Position numbers and translations under genes: made by a program
Part shown: in pieces, positions 8,969 through 18,062 of the stretch
How positions within the stretch are numbered: the first letter of the stretch is position 1
Layout: the number at the start of each line of letters is the position of its first letter
DNA from: Streptomyces sp. AM 2-1-1
GTDB taxonomy: Bacteria > Actinomycetota > Actinomycetes > Streptomycetales > Streptomycetaceae
Assembly: GCF_029167645.1 (NCBI RefSeq)
Contig: NZ_CP119147.1
Span: forward strand, 5,846,501 to 5,910,500
Direction: 5' to 3'
DNA length: 64,000 nt
The notes under the pieces: generated by a model
The model's input: only the letters and a program-made list of their open reading frames with translations
Databases searched by the model: none
Told to the model about the DNA's origin: nothing

Positions 8969-9040
8969 TCAACAGGAAGAGGACCACACGCGACCGAAGT
9001 CGATGTGGGAGCGGGTGACCAGCCACTGCTGCGAATACAT
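8969..9040 (-). CDS. Putative 23-residue regulatory leader peptide ending in Cys
   Basis: A 23-codon frame starts at ATG 9040 and stops at TGA 8969. Its product starts MYSQQWLVTRSHIDF and ends GRVWSSSC. Actinobacterial leader peptides upstream of sulfur genes commonly show a core like LTRRRHVDLGRVSSAAC, and this one matches its spacing: L-V-T-R-S-H-I-D-F-G-R-V-W-S-S-S-C. The terminal Cys codon before the stop would let the ribosome sense charged tRNA-Cys and so regulate the downstream binding-protein gene, 290 nt further on. The ribosome-binding site is weak, and the peptide may never accumulate. Confidence 0.65.
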   Translation of the reverse strand: MYSQQWLVTRSHIDFGRVWSSSC

Positions 9041-9110
9041 GCGCCCAGTGGAACAGGCATTCGGTGGTCCGTCAACTGCCGCCGGACCGGGGCCCACAGT
9101 GTGGACAGGC

Positions 9111-9140
9111 TTGACAGAGGGGCGCGTACGCCGCTTATCT
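9111..9140 (+). promoter_or_regulatory. Sigma-70-like promoter for the permease operon
   Basis: TTGACA at 9111-9116 and TTATCT at 9135-9140 are separated by 18 bp. They place a start near 9147 and a leader of about 85 nt before the permease ATG at 9233. Confidence 0.5.
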
Positions 9141-9232
9141 CATGAGCGGACCGGTGCTGAGGGGCCTGGTCCGCATCGTGCTCGCTGTGAAGCCGCGCCC
9201 CGTGTTCGATCCCGCATCCACGGAGCCCCAGC

Positions 9233-10129
9233 ATGTCCGCGAAGACAGAATCCCTCACTCCCGCACCCGCCTCCGGCTTCTCCCCGGACGCGACCTCCGC
9301 CGCGGACCCGCCCGATCCCGGGGGCGACGCCGTCCCCCGCATCGTGCCGGTGCGCCGTACGGGCCAGCGCCTGTCCGCCGCCGTCGTCCTCGTCCTCCTC
9401 GCCCTCGTCCTCGTCTCCGTGGTCCGTAACAAGGCGTTCCAGTGGGGCGTGGTCGGGGAGTACTTCACCACCGACTCCGTCCTGCGGGGACTCGGACTGA
9501 CCCTGTGGCTGACCGCCGTCGTCATGGTGCTCGGCTTCGCGCTGGGCGGGCTGCTCGCGGTGATGAGGCTCTCCAGCAACCGCGTTCTGCGAGCGGCGAG
9601 TTGGGGGTACGTCTGGCTCTTCCGGTCCACCCCGATCCTGGTCCAGCTGCTGTTCTGGTTCAACATCGGGGCGCTCTACCCGAAGATCCTCGGCGTCGAG
9701 ACCGTGAACCTCCTCGGCCCGCTCACCGTCGCCGTCGTCGGGCTCACCCTGCACGAGGCCGCGTACGCCGCCGAAGTGGTGCGCGGCGGCATCCTCTCGG
9801 TGGAACGAGGCCAGGTGGAGGCGGCGCAGTCGCTGGGTCTCGGCCCCTGGCGCCGGTTCCGCCGGATCGTGCTGCCGCAGGCGATGCGGTCAATCGTCCC
9901 GCCGGCCGGGAACATGCTGATCGGCACCCTCAAGGGCACCTCGATCGTCAGCATCATCGCCGTGCAGGACCTGCTCTACTCCGTGCAGCTCGTGTACCAC
10001 CGCACCTACCAGATCATCCCGTTGCTGCTGGTCGCCACCATCTGGTACGTCGTGGTCACCTCCCTCCTCAGCATCGGCCAGCACTACGTCGAGCGCTACT
10101 ACGCACGCGGAACGGCGGACGCCCGATGA
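9233..10129 (+). CDS. ABC transporter permease, amino-acid type (HisMQ family)
   Basis: 298 residues from ATG 9233. About 60 hydrophilic residues precede a first membrane helix (LSAAVVLVLLALVLVSVV), then TTDSVLRGLGLTLWLTAVVM and the FRSTPILVQLLFWF motif characteristic of His/Glu/Arg/opine permeases. The EAA loop that docks the ATPase appears as EVVRGGILSVERGQVEAAQS followed by LGLGPWRRFRRIVLPQA. It overlaps the next gene by ATGA, so it is translationally coupled to the flavoprotein. It should pair with the ATPase at 12102 and the lipoprotein at 7746. A single permease gene implies a homodimer. Confidence 0.9.
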   Translation: MSAKTESLTPAPASGFSPDATSAADPPDPGGDAVPRIVPVRRTGQRLSAAVVLVLLALVLVSVVRNKAFQWGVVGEYFTTDSVLRGLGLTLWLTAVVMVLGFALGGLLAVMRLSSNRVLRAASWGYVWLFRSTPILVQLLFWFNIGALYPKILGVETVNLLGPLTVAVVGLTLHEAAYAAEVVRGGILSVERGQVEAAQSLGLGPWRRFRRIVLPQAMRSIVPPAGNMLIGTLKGTSIVSIIAVQDLLYSVQLVYHRTYQIIPLLLVATIWYVVVTSLLSIGQHYVERYYARGTADAR

Positions 10130-12027
10130 GCCTCGCACCCACCCTCGTCATCATCGGAGCGGGTCCCCGCGGCACCGGTCTGATCGAGCGCATCGCCGCC
10201 AACGCCGCCGAGCTGTACGCGGGCGAGCGGCTCGACATCCACCTCGTGGACCCCCACCCGGCCGGCGGCGGCCGCATCTGGCGACACGACCAGTCACCGC
10301 TGCTCTGGATGAACTCGATGGCGCAGGACGTCACCGTCTTCACCGACGACACGGTCCGCCAGGAGGGGCCGGTCCGCCCGGGACCCGCCCTGGACGCCTG
10401 GGCGGAGGACGTCCGGGCGGGCCGCATCACCGTCGACGCCGAACCCGCCGTCCTCGCGGAGATCCACGCCCTCGCGGGGCAGGACTTCCCGACCCGCCGG
10501 CTCCAGAGCGTCTACCTGCGCTGGTTCTACGAGGAGTCCGCCGCCGCCCTGCCCGCCGGGATCACCGTGCACGAGCACCCCACCCGCGCACTGCGGGTCA
10601 CCGGTCCGCGCGACGGCCGGCAGCGCGTCTGGCTGGAGGGACGCGCCGAACCGCTCGTCGCCGACCTCGTCGTCCTCACCGTCGGCCACCTGGACGCAGA
10701 ACTCGACGACGAACAGAAGGAGTTGGCCTCCTTCGCACTCCGCAACGACCTGGTCCACCTGCCGCCCGACTTCACCGCGGACACCGACCTCGACGCGCTG
10801 CTCCCCGGCGAGCCCGTCATCGTGCGCGGCTTCGGACTGGCCTTCGTCGACCTGATGGTGCTCCTCACCGAGGGCCGCGGCGGACGGCACGAGGACGGCG
10901 TCTACCACCCGTCCGGACGGGAACCCGTGCTGCACGTCGGGTCCCGGCGCGGTGTCCCGTACCACTCGAAGATCGGTTACGGCTGGGAGGGCGAGCGTCC
11001 ACCGCTGCCCCACCACCTCGGACCCGAGCACATCGGGAAACTCCTCTCCGCACCGGGCCCGTTGGACTTCCGGCGCGACGTCTGGCCGCTCATCGCGCGC
11101 GAACTCGCCCACGCCCACTACCACCGGCTCTTCACCGCGCACCCCGAGCGCACCACCACGTCCTGGGAGGAGTTCCGGCGGGACCACGAAGCAGCCGAGC
11201 CGGGCAGCCCCGAGCTGGTCGAGCTCGTCGCCCGCTCCGTACCCGACCCGGCCGACCGCCTCGACCTCGACGTGCTCGACCGGCCGCTCCAAGGGCTCAC
11301 GCTCCCCACCCAGGACGCCCTCCAGGAGACCCTGCGCGACTACATCACCGCGGACCTGGCACGCCGTCATGACTCCGCCCACTCCTCGGACCTCGCCGTC
11401 TTCTTCGGACTCCTCTCCGCCTACGTGCAGTTGGTGGCCCTCGGCGACTCCGGAGACAGCTGGCACGGATTCTTCAGCTACCTCGCCTCCGGACCGCCCG
11501 GGCCCCGGCTCGAACAGCTGCTCGCGCTCTCCCGTGCCGGAGTCGTCCGCTTCCTCGGCGCCGACATGACCGTCGAGGCCGACGAGAAACAGGGCGTCTT
11601 CCGGGCCGGCAGCCCCACCGTCCCCGGTGCGCACGTCGAGGCCCGGGCGCTCGTCGAGGCCCGTCTCCCGTCCCCCTCCCTGCGGCACACCAGCAGCCCC
11701 CTCCTGCGCGGCCTGTACGAGGACGGCGCGGCGGTCACCGACAACGGCCTCCTCCAGGTCTCCCCGCGGGACGGCCGGATACAGGACCGCGACGGCGTCG
11801 CCCACCCCCGCCGTTTCGCCCTCGGCCCCTTCACCACGGCACGCTCCTCGGGCGCCTTCACCCGGCCGCGCACCGGGGGACCCGCGTTCAGCCAGAACGA
11901 CGGAGCCGCCCGTGCCGTACTCGCCTTCCTGCACACCCTGGCGGACCACCGGACCTCTGTGAGCCGCCCCGCCCCCGAGGACCGCCCCGCCCCCGCCCCG
12001 GCGGACCGACCCGTCCTCGCGACGTGA
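10126..12027 (+). CDS. FAD/NAD(P)-binding protein (NAD_binding_9 type)
   Basis: 633 residues from ATG 10126, which overlaps the permease stop. The Rossmann dinucleotide fold is at the very start, [20 protein letters not shown], with [20 protein letters not shown] as the second-strand and early FAD region. VVLTVGHLD (about residue 185) and [19 protein letters not shown] follow, as in the FAD-NAD(P)-binding family seen beside peptide/amino-acid gene sets. The last 40 residues are Pro/Ala-rich and disordered. Its place inside an importer-monooxygenase operon suggests it supplies or transfers electrons, or oxidises the imported compound. The reaction is unknown. Confidence 0.85.
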   Translation: MSLAPTLVIIGAGPRGTGLIERIAANAAELYAGERLDIHLVDPHPAGGGRIWRHDQSPLLWMNSMAQDVTVFTDDTVRQEGPVRPGPALDAWAEDVRAGRITVDAEPAVLAEIHALAGQDFPTRRLQSVYLRWFYEESAAALPAGITVHEHPTRALRVTGPRDGRQRVWLEGRAEPLVADLVVLTVGHLDAELDDEQKELASFALRNDLVHLPPDFTADTDLDALLPGEPVIVRGFGLAFVDLMVLLTEGRGGRHEDGVYHPSGREPVLHVGSRRGVPYHSKIGYGWEGERPPLPHHLGPEHIGKLLSAPGPLDFRRDVWPLIARELAHAHYHRLFTAHPERTTTSWEEFRRDHEAAEPGSPELVELVARSVPDPADRLDLDVLDRPLQGLTLPTQDALQETLRDYITADLARRHDSAHSSDLAVFFGLLSAYVQLVALGDSGDSWHGFFSYLASGPPGPRLEQLLALSRAGVVRFLGADMTVEADEKQGVFRAGSPTVPGAHVEARALVEARLPSPSLRHTSSPLLRGLYEDGAAVTDNGLLQVSPRDGRIQDRDGVAHPRRFALGPFTTARSSGAFTRPRTGGPAFSQNDGAARAVLAFLHTLADHRTSVSRPAPEDRPAPAPADRPVLAT

Positions 12028-12101
12028 CCCGCCCCGGCGCCCCGACCGCCCCCGAGCCTCCGGACCGCGTCCGCCCGCTACCCCGCGTCCAAGGAGATGC
12101 C

Positions 12102-12881
12102 ATGCCGCTCACCACCGAAGCGCCCTCCATGGTCGAGATCCGCTCCCTGCACAAGAGTTTCGGCTCGACCGACGTGCTGCGCGGCATCGACCTCACCGTC
12201 CGGCCCGGCGAGGTGACCGTCGTCCTCGGCCCCTCCGGTTCCGGCAAGTCCACCCTGCTGCGCACCATCAACCATCTGGAGAAGGCCGACCGCGGCTGGA
12301 TCACCGTCGACGGCGAACTCATCGGCTACCGCAGGGACGGCGACAAGCTGTACGAACTGCGGGAGCGCGAGGTGCTGCGCCGCCGCACCCGGATCGGGTT
12401 CGTCTTCCAGAGCTTCCACCTCTTCCCGCACCTCACGGTGGTGGAGAACATCATCGAGGCACCCGTCTCCGCCCTGCGGCGCCCCCGGGACGAGGCGATC
12501 GCCGCGGCCGGGAAGCTGCTGGAGCGGGTGGGCCTGGCCGACAAGGCGCAGGCGTACCCCCGGCAGCTCTCCGGAGGGCAGCAGCAGCGCGTCGCCATCG
12601 CACGGGCCCTCGCGCTGGAGCCGAAACTGCTCCTCTTCGACGAGCCGACCTCCGCGCTCGACCCCGAGCTCGTCGGTGAGGTCCTCGACGTCATCAAGGA
12701 CCTCGCCGCACAGGGCACCACCATGATCGTGGTCACCCACGAGATCGGCTTCGCCCGGGAGGTGGCCGACACCGTCGTCTTCATGGACGAGGGGCGGATC
12801 GTCGAGCAGGGGCCGCCGGACGAGGTGCTCGACCGCCCCACCGAAGCGCGCACCCGCGCCTTCCTCTCCAAGGTCCTGTGA
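12102..12881 (+). CDS. ABC transporter ATP-binding protein, amino-acid type (GlnQ/HisP)
   Basis: 259 residues from ATG 12102, chosen because AAGGAG lies seven bases upstream. Walker A is GPSGSGKS (near residue 45), the Q-loop lies in [18 protein letters not shown], the signature is LSGGQQQR, Walker B is [12 protein letters not shown] and the switch His is in VVTHEIGF. The polar amino-acid type is supported by the close match to GlnQ-like lengths and motifs. It energises the permease at 9233. The gene ends in a GTGA overlap with the first monooxygenase, so import and oxidation are expressed together. Confidence 0.92.
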   Translation: MPLTTEAPSMVEIRSLHKSFGSTDVLRGIDLTVRPGEVTVVLGPSGSGKSTLLRTINHLEKADRGWITVDGELIGYRRDGDKLYELREREVLRRRTRIGFVFQSFHLFPHLTVVENIIEAPVSALRRPRDEAIAAAGKLLERVGLADKAQAYPRQLSGGQQQRVAIARALALEPKLLLFDEPTSALDPELVGEVLDVIKDLAAQGTTMIVVTHEIGFAREVADTVVFMDEGRIVEQGPPDEVLDRPTEARTRAFLSKVL

Positions 12882-14020
12882 ACCGGCGGGCCCCCGCCCG
12901 CCTCCTGAGGACCATCGACCACCCCCCGATGTGGAAGGCCCGCATGACCCCCGGCAGACCGCTCCATCTGGCCGCCGAGATCGGTGGCCCGCCCCGCTAC
13001 GATCCGGACCACTACCTCGGTCTGGCCCGGCTCGCCGAGCGCGGCGCCCTGGACTACGTGACCCTCGGCGACTCCTTCGCCCGGCCCGGGCCCGACGCGC
13101 TCTCCGTGCTCGCGCGGATCGCGCCCGCCACCGACCGGATCGGTCTGGTGCCGACCGTCGACACCACCCACACCGAGCCGTTCCACGTCTCGTCCGCCGT
13201 CGCCACCCTCGACTGGGTGAGCCGGGGACGGGCCGGCTGGAGGGCCGACGTCTCGACGACCGAGGCGGTGGCGGGACTCTTCGGGCGGCGTACCGCCCGG
13301 CCCGCCGAGGAGCTGTGGCACGAGGCGGGTGAGGTCGCCGACGCCGGGGCACGGCTCTGGGACAGCTGGGAGGACGACGCCGAGATCAGGGACACCGCCA
13401 CCGGCCGGTTCATCGACCGGGACAAGGTGCACCACATCGACTTCGAGGGCGACTCCTTCTCGGTGCGGGGCCCCGCCATCGTGCCGAGACCCCCGCAGGG
13501 GCGCCCCGTCACCGTGATCGACGGCACCACCGCGCCCGCGCGGGCGGCCGCGGCACGCCACGCGGACGTCGTGCACATCCGGGCCACCTCGCCCGAGCAG
13601 GCCGCCGCCGCCCGCGCGGACGTCCACCGGCTGGCCGCGACGCACGGCCGCGCCGCGCACGAGGTACGCGTGCTGGTCGCACTCGCGGTCGACCTCGGCG
13701 ACGCCGAGACCGCCCCCGAACCGGGGCTCGCGAGCGGACCGCCGCTGGCCGGCCACGGCACCTACTTCCGGGGCGGGCCGGTGGACCTCGCCGAGCTCGT
13801 CTCGGAGTGGTACCGGGCGGGCGCGGCGGACGGGTTCCACCTCACGCCCATCACCCCCGCCCGCGACCTCGAAAGGATCGTCAACGGCACCGTGGCCCTC
13901 CTCCAGCACCGCAGCCTCTTCCGCACCTTCCACCCCGGCGGCACCCTCCGCGAGCACCTCGGGCTGGCCCGCCCCGCCAGCCGCTACGCGCTCGCCCGGA
14001 CGGCGGGGGAGCGGCGATGA
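12878..14020 (+). CDS. LLM-class flavin-dependent monooxygenase
   Basis: 380 residues from GTG 12878, overlapping the ATPase stop. It shows the luciferase-like fold: [60 protein letters not shown], then [16 protein letters not shown] and the NtaA/SnaA-type [20 protein letters not shown]. Members use FMNH2 from a separate reductase to oxidise organosulfur or aminocarboxylate substrates. It is paired with a second, longer family member immediately downstream, as in sulfur-scavenging clusters of actinobacteria. Substrate unknown; no flavin reductase gene is seen in the operon. Confidence 0.87.
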   Translation: MNRRAPARLLRTIDHPPMWKARMTPGRPLHLAAEIGGPPRYDPDHYLGLARLAERGALDYVTLGDSFARPGPDALSVLARIAPATDRIGLVPTVDTTHTEPFHVSSAVATLDWVSRGRAGWRADVSTTEAVAGLFGRRTARPAEELWHEAGEVADAGARLWDSWEDDAEIRDTATGRFIDRDKVHHIDFEGDSFSVRGPAIVPRPPQGRPVTVIDGTTAPARAAAARHADVVHIRATSPEQAAAARADVHRLAATHGRAAHEVRVLVALAVDLGDAETAPEPGLASGPPLAGHGTYFRGGPVDLAELVSEWYRAGAADGFHLTPITPARDLERIVNGTVALLQHRSLFRTFHPGGTLREHLGLARPASRYALARTAGERR

Positions 14021-15315
14021 GCAGGCACCGGACGATGCATCTGGCCGCCCACTTCCCGGGCGTCAACAGCACCACGGTCTGGTCGGACCCCCGGTCCGGC
14101 AGCCAGATCGACTTCGCCTCCTTCGAGTACCTGGCCAGGACCGCCGAGCGCGGCACGTTCGACTTCTTCTTCCTCGCGGAAGGACTCCGGCTGCGCGAGT
14201 ACGACGGGCGCGTCCACGACCTCGACGTCGTGGGACGGCCGGAGTCCCTCACCGTGCTGAACGCGCTCGCCGCCGTCACCGACCGCCTCGGCCTCGCCGC
14301 CACGGTCAACACGACGTTCAACGAGCCGTACGAGCTGGCCCGCCGGCTGGCCACCCTCGACCACCTCAGCGGGGGCCGCGCCGCGTGGAACGTGGTCACG
14401 TCCTCGGACGCCTTCACCGGTGAGAACTTCCGCCGGGGCGGATACCTCGACCGCGCCGACCGGTACACCCGGGCCGCCGAATTCGTCGCCGCGGCACGGG
14501 AACTGTGGGACTCCTGGACGCCGGACGGGCGGCCCCGGCCGTTCGAGCACCGCGGCCGGCACTTCGACGTCTCCGGCGAGTTCACCGTGCCGCGCTCCCC
14601 GCAGGGGCATCCGGTCGTCATCCAGGCCGGAGACTCGGACGAGGGCCGCGAGTTCGCCGCCTCCTCCGCCGACGTGATCTTCACCCGGCACGGCACCCTG
14701 GAGGCGGGACGCGCCTTCTACGCGGACGTCAAGGGACGGCTGGCGGCGTACGGACGCCGGCCCGAGGATCTCAAGATCATGCCCGGCGTCACGGTCGTGG
14801 TCGGCGACACGGACGCGGAGGCCCAGGAGCGGGCCGCCGCGATCCGCCGCCTCCAGGTCTCGCCGCAGAACGCCATCCTCGCCCTGGAGCAGGTCTGGGG
14901 CACCGACCTCTCCGCGTACGACCCCGACGGCCCGTTCCCCACGAGCGACCCGGTGCCGGACTCCGAGTTCGTGCAGGGCCGGGTCCGGGTCGCCGACCCC
15001 CTCGCGGTGGCGTCGCGGTGGCGGGCGCTCTCCCGGGAGAAGGGGCTGTCCATCCGGGAGACCGTGATCGAGAGCACCACCCGGCAGTCCTTCGTGGGTG
15101 CCCCCGAGACGGTCGCCGCGGAGCTGACCGCCTTCGTCGACGGGCGGGCGGCGGACGGCTTCATCCTGGTCCCGCACCTCACCCCCGGCGGCCTGGACGA
15201 CTTCGTCGACCGGGTCGTCCCCCTCCTGAGGGAACGCGGTGCGTTCCGGTCCGAGTACACCGGTTCCACCCTGCGCTCACACCTCGGGCTGGCCGAACCC
15301 GTAGGGAAAGGTTGA
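14017..15315 (+). CDS. NtaA/SnaA/DszA-family flavin-dependent monooxygenase
   Basis: 432 residues from ATG 14017 with an ATGA overlap. Typical landmarks: MHLAAHFPGVNSTTVWSDPR, FDFFFLAEGLRL, the TVNTTFNEPYELARRLATLD segment, GRAAWNVVTSSD with the conserved NFRRGGYLDRADRY after it, and PVVIQAGDSDEGREFAASSA. The family includes nitrilotriacetate, pristinamycin IIA and dibenzothiophene sulfone monooxygenases, all FMNH2-dependent. With the cysteine leader peptide and importer it most probably releases sulfur or carbon from an imported compound. It carries the extra segment (about residues 290-330) that separates long NtaA-type proteins from the upstream paralogue. Confidence 0.88.
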   Translation: MSRHRTMHLAAHFPGVNSTTVWSDPRSGSQIDFASFEYLARTAERGTFDFFFLAEGLRLREYDGRVHDLDVVGRPESLTVLNALAAVTDRLGLAATVNTTFNEPYELARRLATLDHLSGGRAAWNVVTSSDAFTGENFRRGGYLDRADRYTRAAEFVAAARELWDSWTPDGRPRPFEHRGRHFDVSGEFTVPRSPQGHPVVIQAGDSDEGREFAASSADVIFTRHGTLEAGRAFYADVKGRLAAYGRRPEDLKIMPGVTVVVGDTDAEAQERAAAIRRLQVSPQNAILALEQVWGTDLSAYDPDGPFPTSDPVPDSEFVQGRVRVADPLAVASRWRALSREKGLSIRETVIESTTRQSFVGAPETVAAELTAFVDGRAADGFILVPHLTPGGLDDFVDRVVPLLRERGAFRSEYTGSTLRSHLGLAEPVGKG

Positions 15316-15318
15316 CGC

Positions 15319-16104
15319 ATGAGCACGCACGCGCAGCAGGAGTGGCAGAGCTGGCACGAAGGGCGGATCGCCGCGGCGGCGGCGCCCTACGGCCCGCTCG
15401 CACTGGCCGGTACCCACTGGCTGGCCGACTACCCGGAAGGGCGAATTCCGGCCGTCCCCGGGGAGTGGCGCGAGGACGGTGACGATCTCGTCCTCAGCGC
15501 CGGTGCCGAGGACGGCCCGACCGTCGACGGCAAGCCGCTCACCGGCGACGTACGCCTCCAGCCCGACCTCGGGGCGGTCGAGGACGCCCGGGTCGCCCTC
15601 GGCGAACGGCGGTTCGTCGTGCTCCGCCGCGAAGGTCTCTGGGCGGTGCGCGACTTCGATCCCAGGACGCCGGCCCGCCTCGCGTTCCGGTCCATCGGGG
15701 CGACCGGGTACGACGGCCGCTGGTCGCTGCCCGGCACCTTCCGGAGGTACGAGGACCGGACGGTCCGGGTGAAGAACGCGGACGGCGTGGAACGCGGTTT
15801 CCCACTCGCCGGAGAAGTCGGCTTCGTCGTGGACGGAGCCGCGCACACGCTCCAGGCGGCGGTCGAGCCGGACGGCTCGCTCTGGATCGTTTTCGCCGAC
15901 GCCACCAGCGGCGACAGCAGCTTCCGGTTCCGCTTCCTGCGCCCTTCCGCCCCGGCCGCCGACGGCTCGGTGACGGTCGACTTCAACCGCTCCCTGCTGC
16001 CGCCGTGCGCCTTCGCGGACCACTTCATCTGTCCCTTCCCACCGCCGGGCAACACCCTCCCGATCGCGGTGCCGGCGGGTGAGCGCCGGCGGCTGGACGG
16101 CTGA
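15319..16104 (+). CDS. DUF1684 domain protein
   Basis: 261 residues from ATG 15319, four bases after the monooxygenase stop, so it is the last gene of the operon. DUF1684 features are visible: an N-terminal WQSWHEGRIAAAAAPYGPLA helix, LGERRFVVLRREGLWAVRDF, TGYDGRWSLPGTFRRYEDRT and a C-terminal FNRSLLPPCAFADHFICPFP that includes the family's NRS.LPPCAF motif. No signal peptide is seen. The family has no established activity, but it often sits with flavin monooxygenases, which agrees with this operon. Two closely spaced Cys near the C-terminus might be functional. Confidence 0.88.
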   Translation: MSTHAQQEWQSWHEGRIAAAAAPYGPLALAGTHWLADYPEGRIPAVPGEWREDGDDLVLSAGAEDGPTVDGKPLTGDVRLQPDLGAVEDARVALGERRFVVLRREGLWAVRDFDPRTPARLAFRSIGATGYDGRWSLPGTFRRYEDRTVRVKNADGVERGFPLAGEVGFVVDGAAHTLQAAVEPDGSLWIVFADATSGDSSFRFRFLRPSAPAADGSVTVDFNRSLLPPCAFADHFICPFPPPGNTLPIAVPAGERRRLDG

Positions 16105-16128
16105 GCGCCGAGACCCCGCGGACCCCTC

Positions 16129-16168
16129 GCCCCGGCCCCGACGGCCCGCACGCTGCCGGGGCCGGGGC
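16129..16168 (+). terminator. Terminator of the importer/monooxygenase operon
   Basis: GCCCCGGCCCC (16129-16139) pairs with GGGGCCGGGGC (16158-16168), 24 nt after the DUF1684 stop. Confidence 0.6.
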
Positions 16169-16368
16169 GTCGTTGCGTCCGGCGAGGTTCCGGGCGGCCG
16201 AAAGGCGCCCTTGCGCGGTGCGCGGCCGGTCCCAAATACTCCCAACCAGCGCTTGTCAGGAACACGGCATCCGCATAGCGAACACCTGTCGGAAGCCCGA
16301 ACCTGACCGCGCCTCACGGGTCCGCCACCCCACGGACGGACCCCTGACTCCCCTTGGAGGGACGCGAA

Positions 16369-17268
16369 GTGAGGATCAAGCGCATCACCCCCCGCAGCAC
16401 CACCGCCAGACGCAGCAGGGCCGTCGCCGTCGCGGCCGGCCTGGTCGCCGTCGCGGCACTCGCCGTACCCGCGGCCAGCGCCGACTCGGCCGGCACCTAC
16501 AGCACCGCGCAGCTCACCGCCGCGAGCGACGCCGTCCTCGCCGCCGACATCCCGGGCACCGCCTGGAACGTCGACCCCGCCACCAAGCGCCTCCTCGTCA
16601 CCGTGGACAGCACGGTCACGCAGGCCGAGATCCAGAAGATCAAGGACACCGCCGGCGACGACGCGGGTGCCCTGCGCATCGAGCGTACGGCCGGCACCTT
16701 CAACAAGCTGATCTCGGGCGGCGACGCCATCTACGCGAGCAGCTGGCGCTGCTCGCTCGGCTTCAACGTCCGCAGCGGCAGCACCTACTACTTCCTGACC
16801 GCCGGTCACTGCACCGACGGCGCGGGCACCTGGTGGTCCAACTCGGCCCACACCACCGTGCTGGGCACCACCTCGGGCTCCAGCTTCCCGACCAACGACT
16901 ACGGCCTGGTCACCTACACCAACAGCAGCGTGGCCAAGAGCGGCACCGTGGGCAGCGTGGACATCACCGGCGCGGCCAACGCCACCGTCGGCCAGTCCGT
17001 GACCCGCCGCGGTTCCACCACCGGCATCCACAGCGGTACGGTCACCGGCCTCAACGCCACCGTCAACTACGGCGGCGGGGACGTCGTCTACGGCATGATC
17101 CGCACCAACGTGTGCGCCGAGGGCGGCGACTCCGGCGGCCCGCTCTACTCCGGCACCCTGGCGATCGGTCTCACCTCGGGCGGCAGCGGCAACTGCAGCT
17201 CCGGCGGGACGACCTTCTTCCAGCCCGTCACCGAAGCACTGAGCGCCTACGGGGTCAGCGTCTTCTGA
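16369..17268 (+). CDS. sprB: Streptogrisin-B-like secreted serine protease (S1E), preproenzyme
   Basis: 299 residues from GTG 16369 behind GGAGG, the same length as the streptogrisin B precursor. A signal peptide ends near AVPAASA (residue 38), a propeptide runs to about residue 114, and the mature enzyme starts at [20 protein letters not shown]. Catalytic residues are His147 (TAGHC), Asp177 (NDYG) and Ser255 (GGDSGGP). The mature part is close to streptogrisin B as I remember it, including [20 protein letters not shown] and the C-terminal GVSVF. Two disulfides are expected from Cys128/148 and Cys249/276 (approximate numbering). It is secreted for protein degradation. It is expressed alone, after a terminator. 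Confidence 0.95.
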   Translation: MRIKRITPRSTTARRSRAVAVAAGLVAVAALAVPAASADSAGTYSTAQLTAASDAVLAADIPGTAWNVDPATKRLLVTVDSTVTQAEIQKIKDTAGDDAGALRIERTAGTFNKLISGGDAIYASSWRCSLGFNVRSGSTYYFLTAGHCTDGAGTWWSNSAHTTVLGTTSGSSFPTNDYGLVTYTNSSVAKSGTVGSVDITGAANATVGQSVTRRGSTTGIHSGTVTGLNATVNYGGGDVVYGMIRTNVCAEGGDSGGPLYSGTLAIGLTSGGSGNCSSGGTTFFQPVTEALSAYGVSVF

Positions 17269-17545
17269 TCCCAGCGTCCGTCCGATCCCACCGGTCCACC
17301 GCTGCCCGCGGGTGTTCCCCCGCCCCGCGTGCCGCGGTGGTACCACGGAATTGGCACACGGCGCAGTCCGGCGGCCCAGCCCGTCGCGTCGAGCCCCCGT
17401 TCGCCCCGGACGGGGGCTCCCGCACGCCCCCCGCTCCCTGAGATGATGGCCGCGAGGTCGGACACGAAGGAGCGACGGGGCGGACGCGCAGTCCGTGCGG
17501 AGGGACGACCTCCGGCCCCGCAGACACCCAGGGGGTTCCAGGCCC

Positions 17546-18025
17546 GTGCATCGCATCGGAGTGACCGGACACCGTTCCATTCCCCCGGCGGCCTACGCCC
17601 ACGTCCACGACGGCCTGTGCGAGGCGCTGAGCGCGACCGGGGACTCGCCGGAGGCCCTCTCCTCCCTCGCCGTGGGGGCGGACCAGCTCTTCGCCCGGCT
17701 GGCGCTCGCGCGGGGAGCGCGGCTGACGGCGGTCATCCCCAGCGACGACTACGAGAAGTGCTTCGACGACGAGGCCGACCTCGCGCGCTACCGCGAGCTG
17801 AAGTCCCTCGCCACACGGGAGTTCCGGCTGGACTTCCGGCACTCCACGGACGAGGCCTACTACGCGGCGGGCACCTGGATCGCCGACCACTGCGACCGCC
17901 TCGTCGCGGTCTGGGACGGCCTCCCGGCCCGCGGCCTGGGCGGCACCGGCGACATCGTCGCCTACGCCCGCACCCTCGGCCGCCCGGTCACGGTGATCTG
18001 GCGCGACGGGGTGCGCCGCGACTGA
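17546..18025 (+). CDS. SLOG-domain nucleotide-binding protein
   Basis: About 159 residues from GTG 17546, which follows a G-rich site (CAGGGGG) by about eight bases; an upstream GTG-type start at 17495 is possible. RIGVTGHRSIPPAAYAHVHD opens a Rossmann-like SLOG fold. LSSLAVGADQLFARLALARG supplies the (S/A)xGAD(Q/R)xxA motif, DDEADLARYRELKSLATREF the middle helix, and RLVAVWDGLPARGLGGTGD-type sequence the nucleotide-binding end. SLOG proteins bind or process nucleotides and are predicted sensors in nucleotide-centred conflict systems. It converges, 37 bp apart, on a SLATT membrane protein, its classic partner class. The function here is inference. Confidence 0.8.
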   Translation: MHRIGVTGHRSIPPAAYAHVHDGLCEALSATGDSPEALSSLAVGADQLFARLALARGARLTAVIPSDDYEKCFDDEADLARYRELKSLATREFRLDFRHSTDEAYYAAGTWIADHCDRLVAVWDGLPARGLGGTGDIVAYARTLGRPVTVIWRDGVRRD

Positions 18026-18062
18026 GGGACGTCGTGCCGGAACCCAGCGGGCCGGCCCCGCG

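Larger units (their letters stand above)
8679..9232. other. Divergent control region of the importer cluster
   Basis: 554 nt separate the binding-protein gene (left) from the permease operon (right). The left side holds the leader peptide at 8969-9040 and a hairpin at 8915-8946; the right side holds a sigma-70-like promoter at 9111-9140. All three are listed separately. The rest (8690-8900) shows no supported gene. Confidence 0.5.

Noticed and set aside
8679..9232. SAM or other sulfur riboswitch upstream of the importer genes
   Set aside because: I could not find the conserved core pairing of SAM-I, SAM-II or SAM-IV; the leader peptide explains the sulfur link better.
9142..9429. Possible leader peptide gene before the permease, starting at ATG 9142
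   Set aside because: It runs into the permease gene in another frame, lacks the Cys/His core of known leaders and becomes an Arg/Pro shadow sequence.
17337..17346. GTGGTACCAC palindrome downstream of the protease gene
   Set aside because: Ten bases is short; it is not placed near a start that clearly needs it and no second copy was seen.
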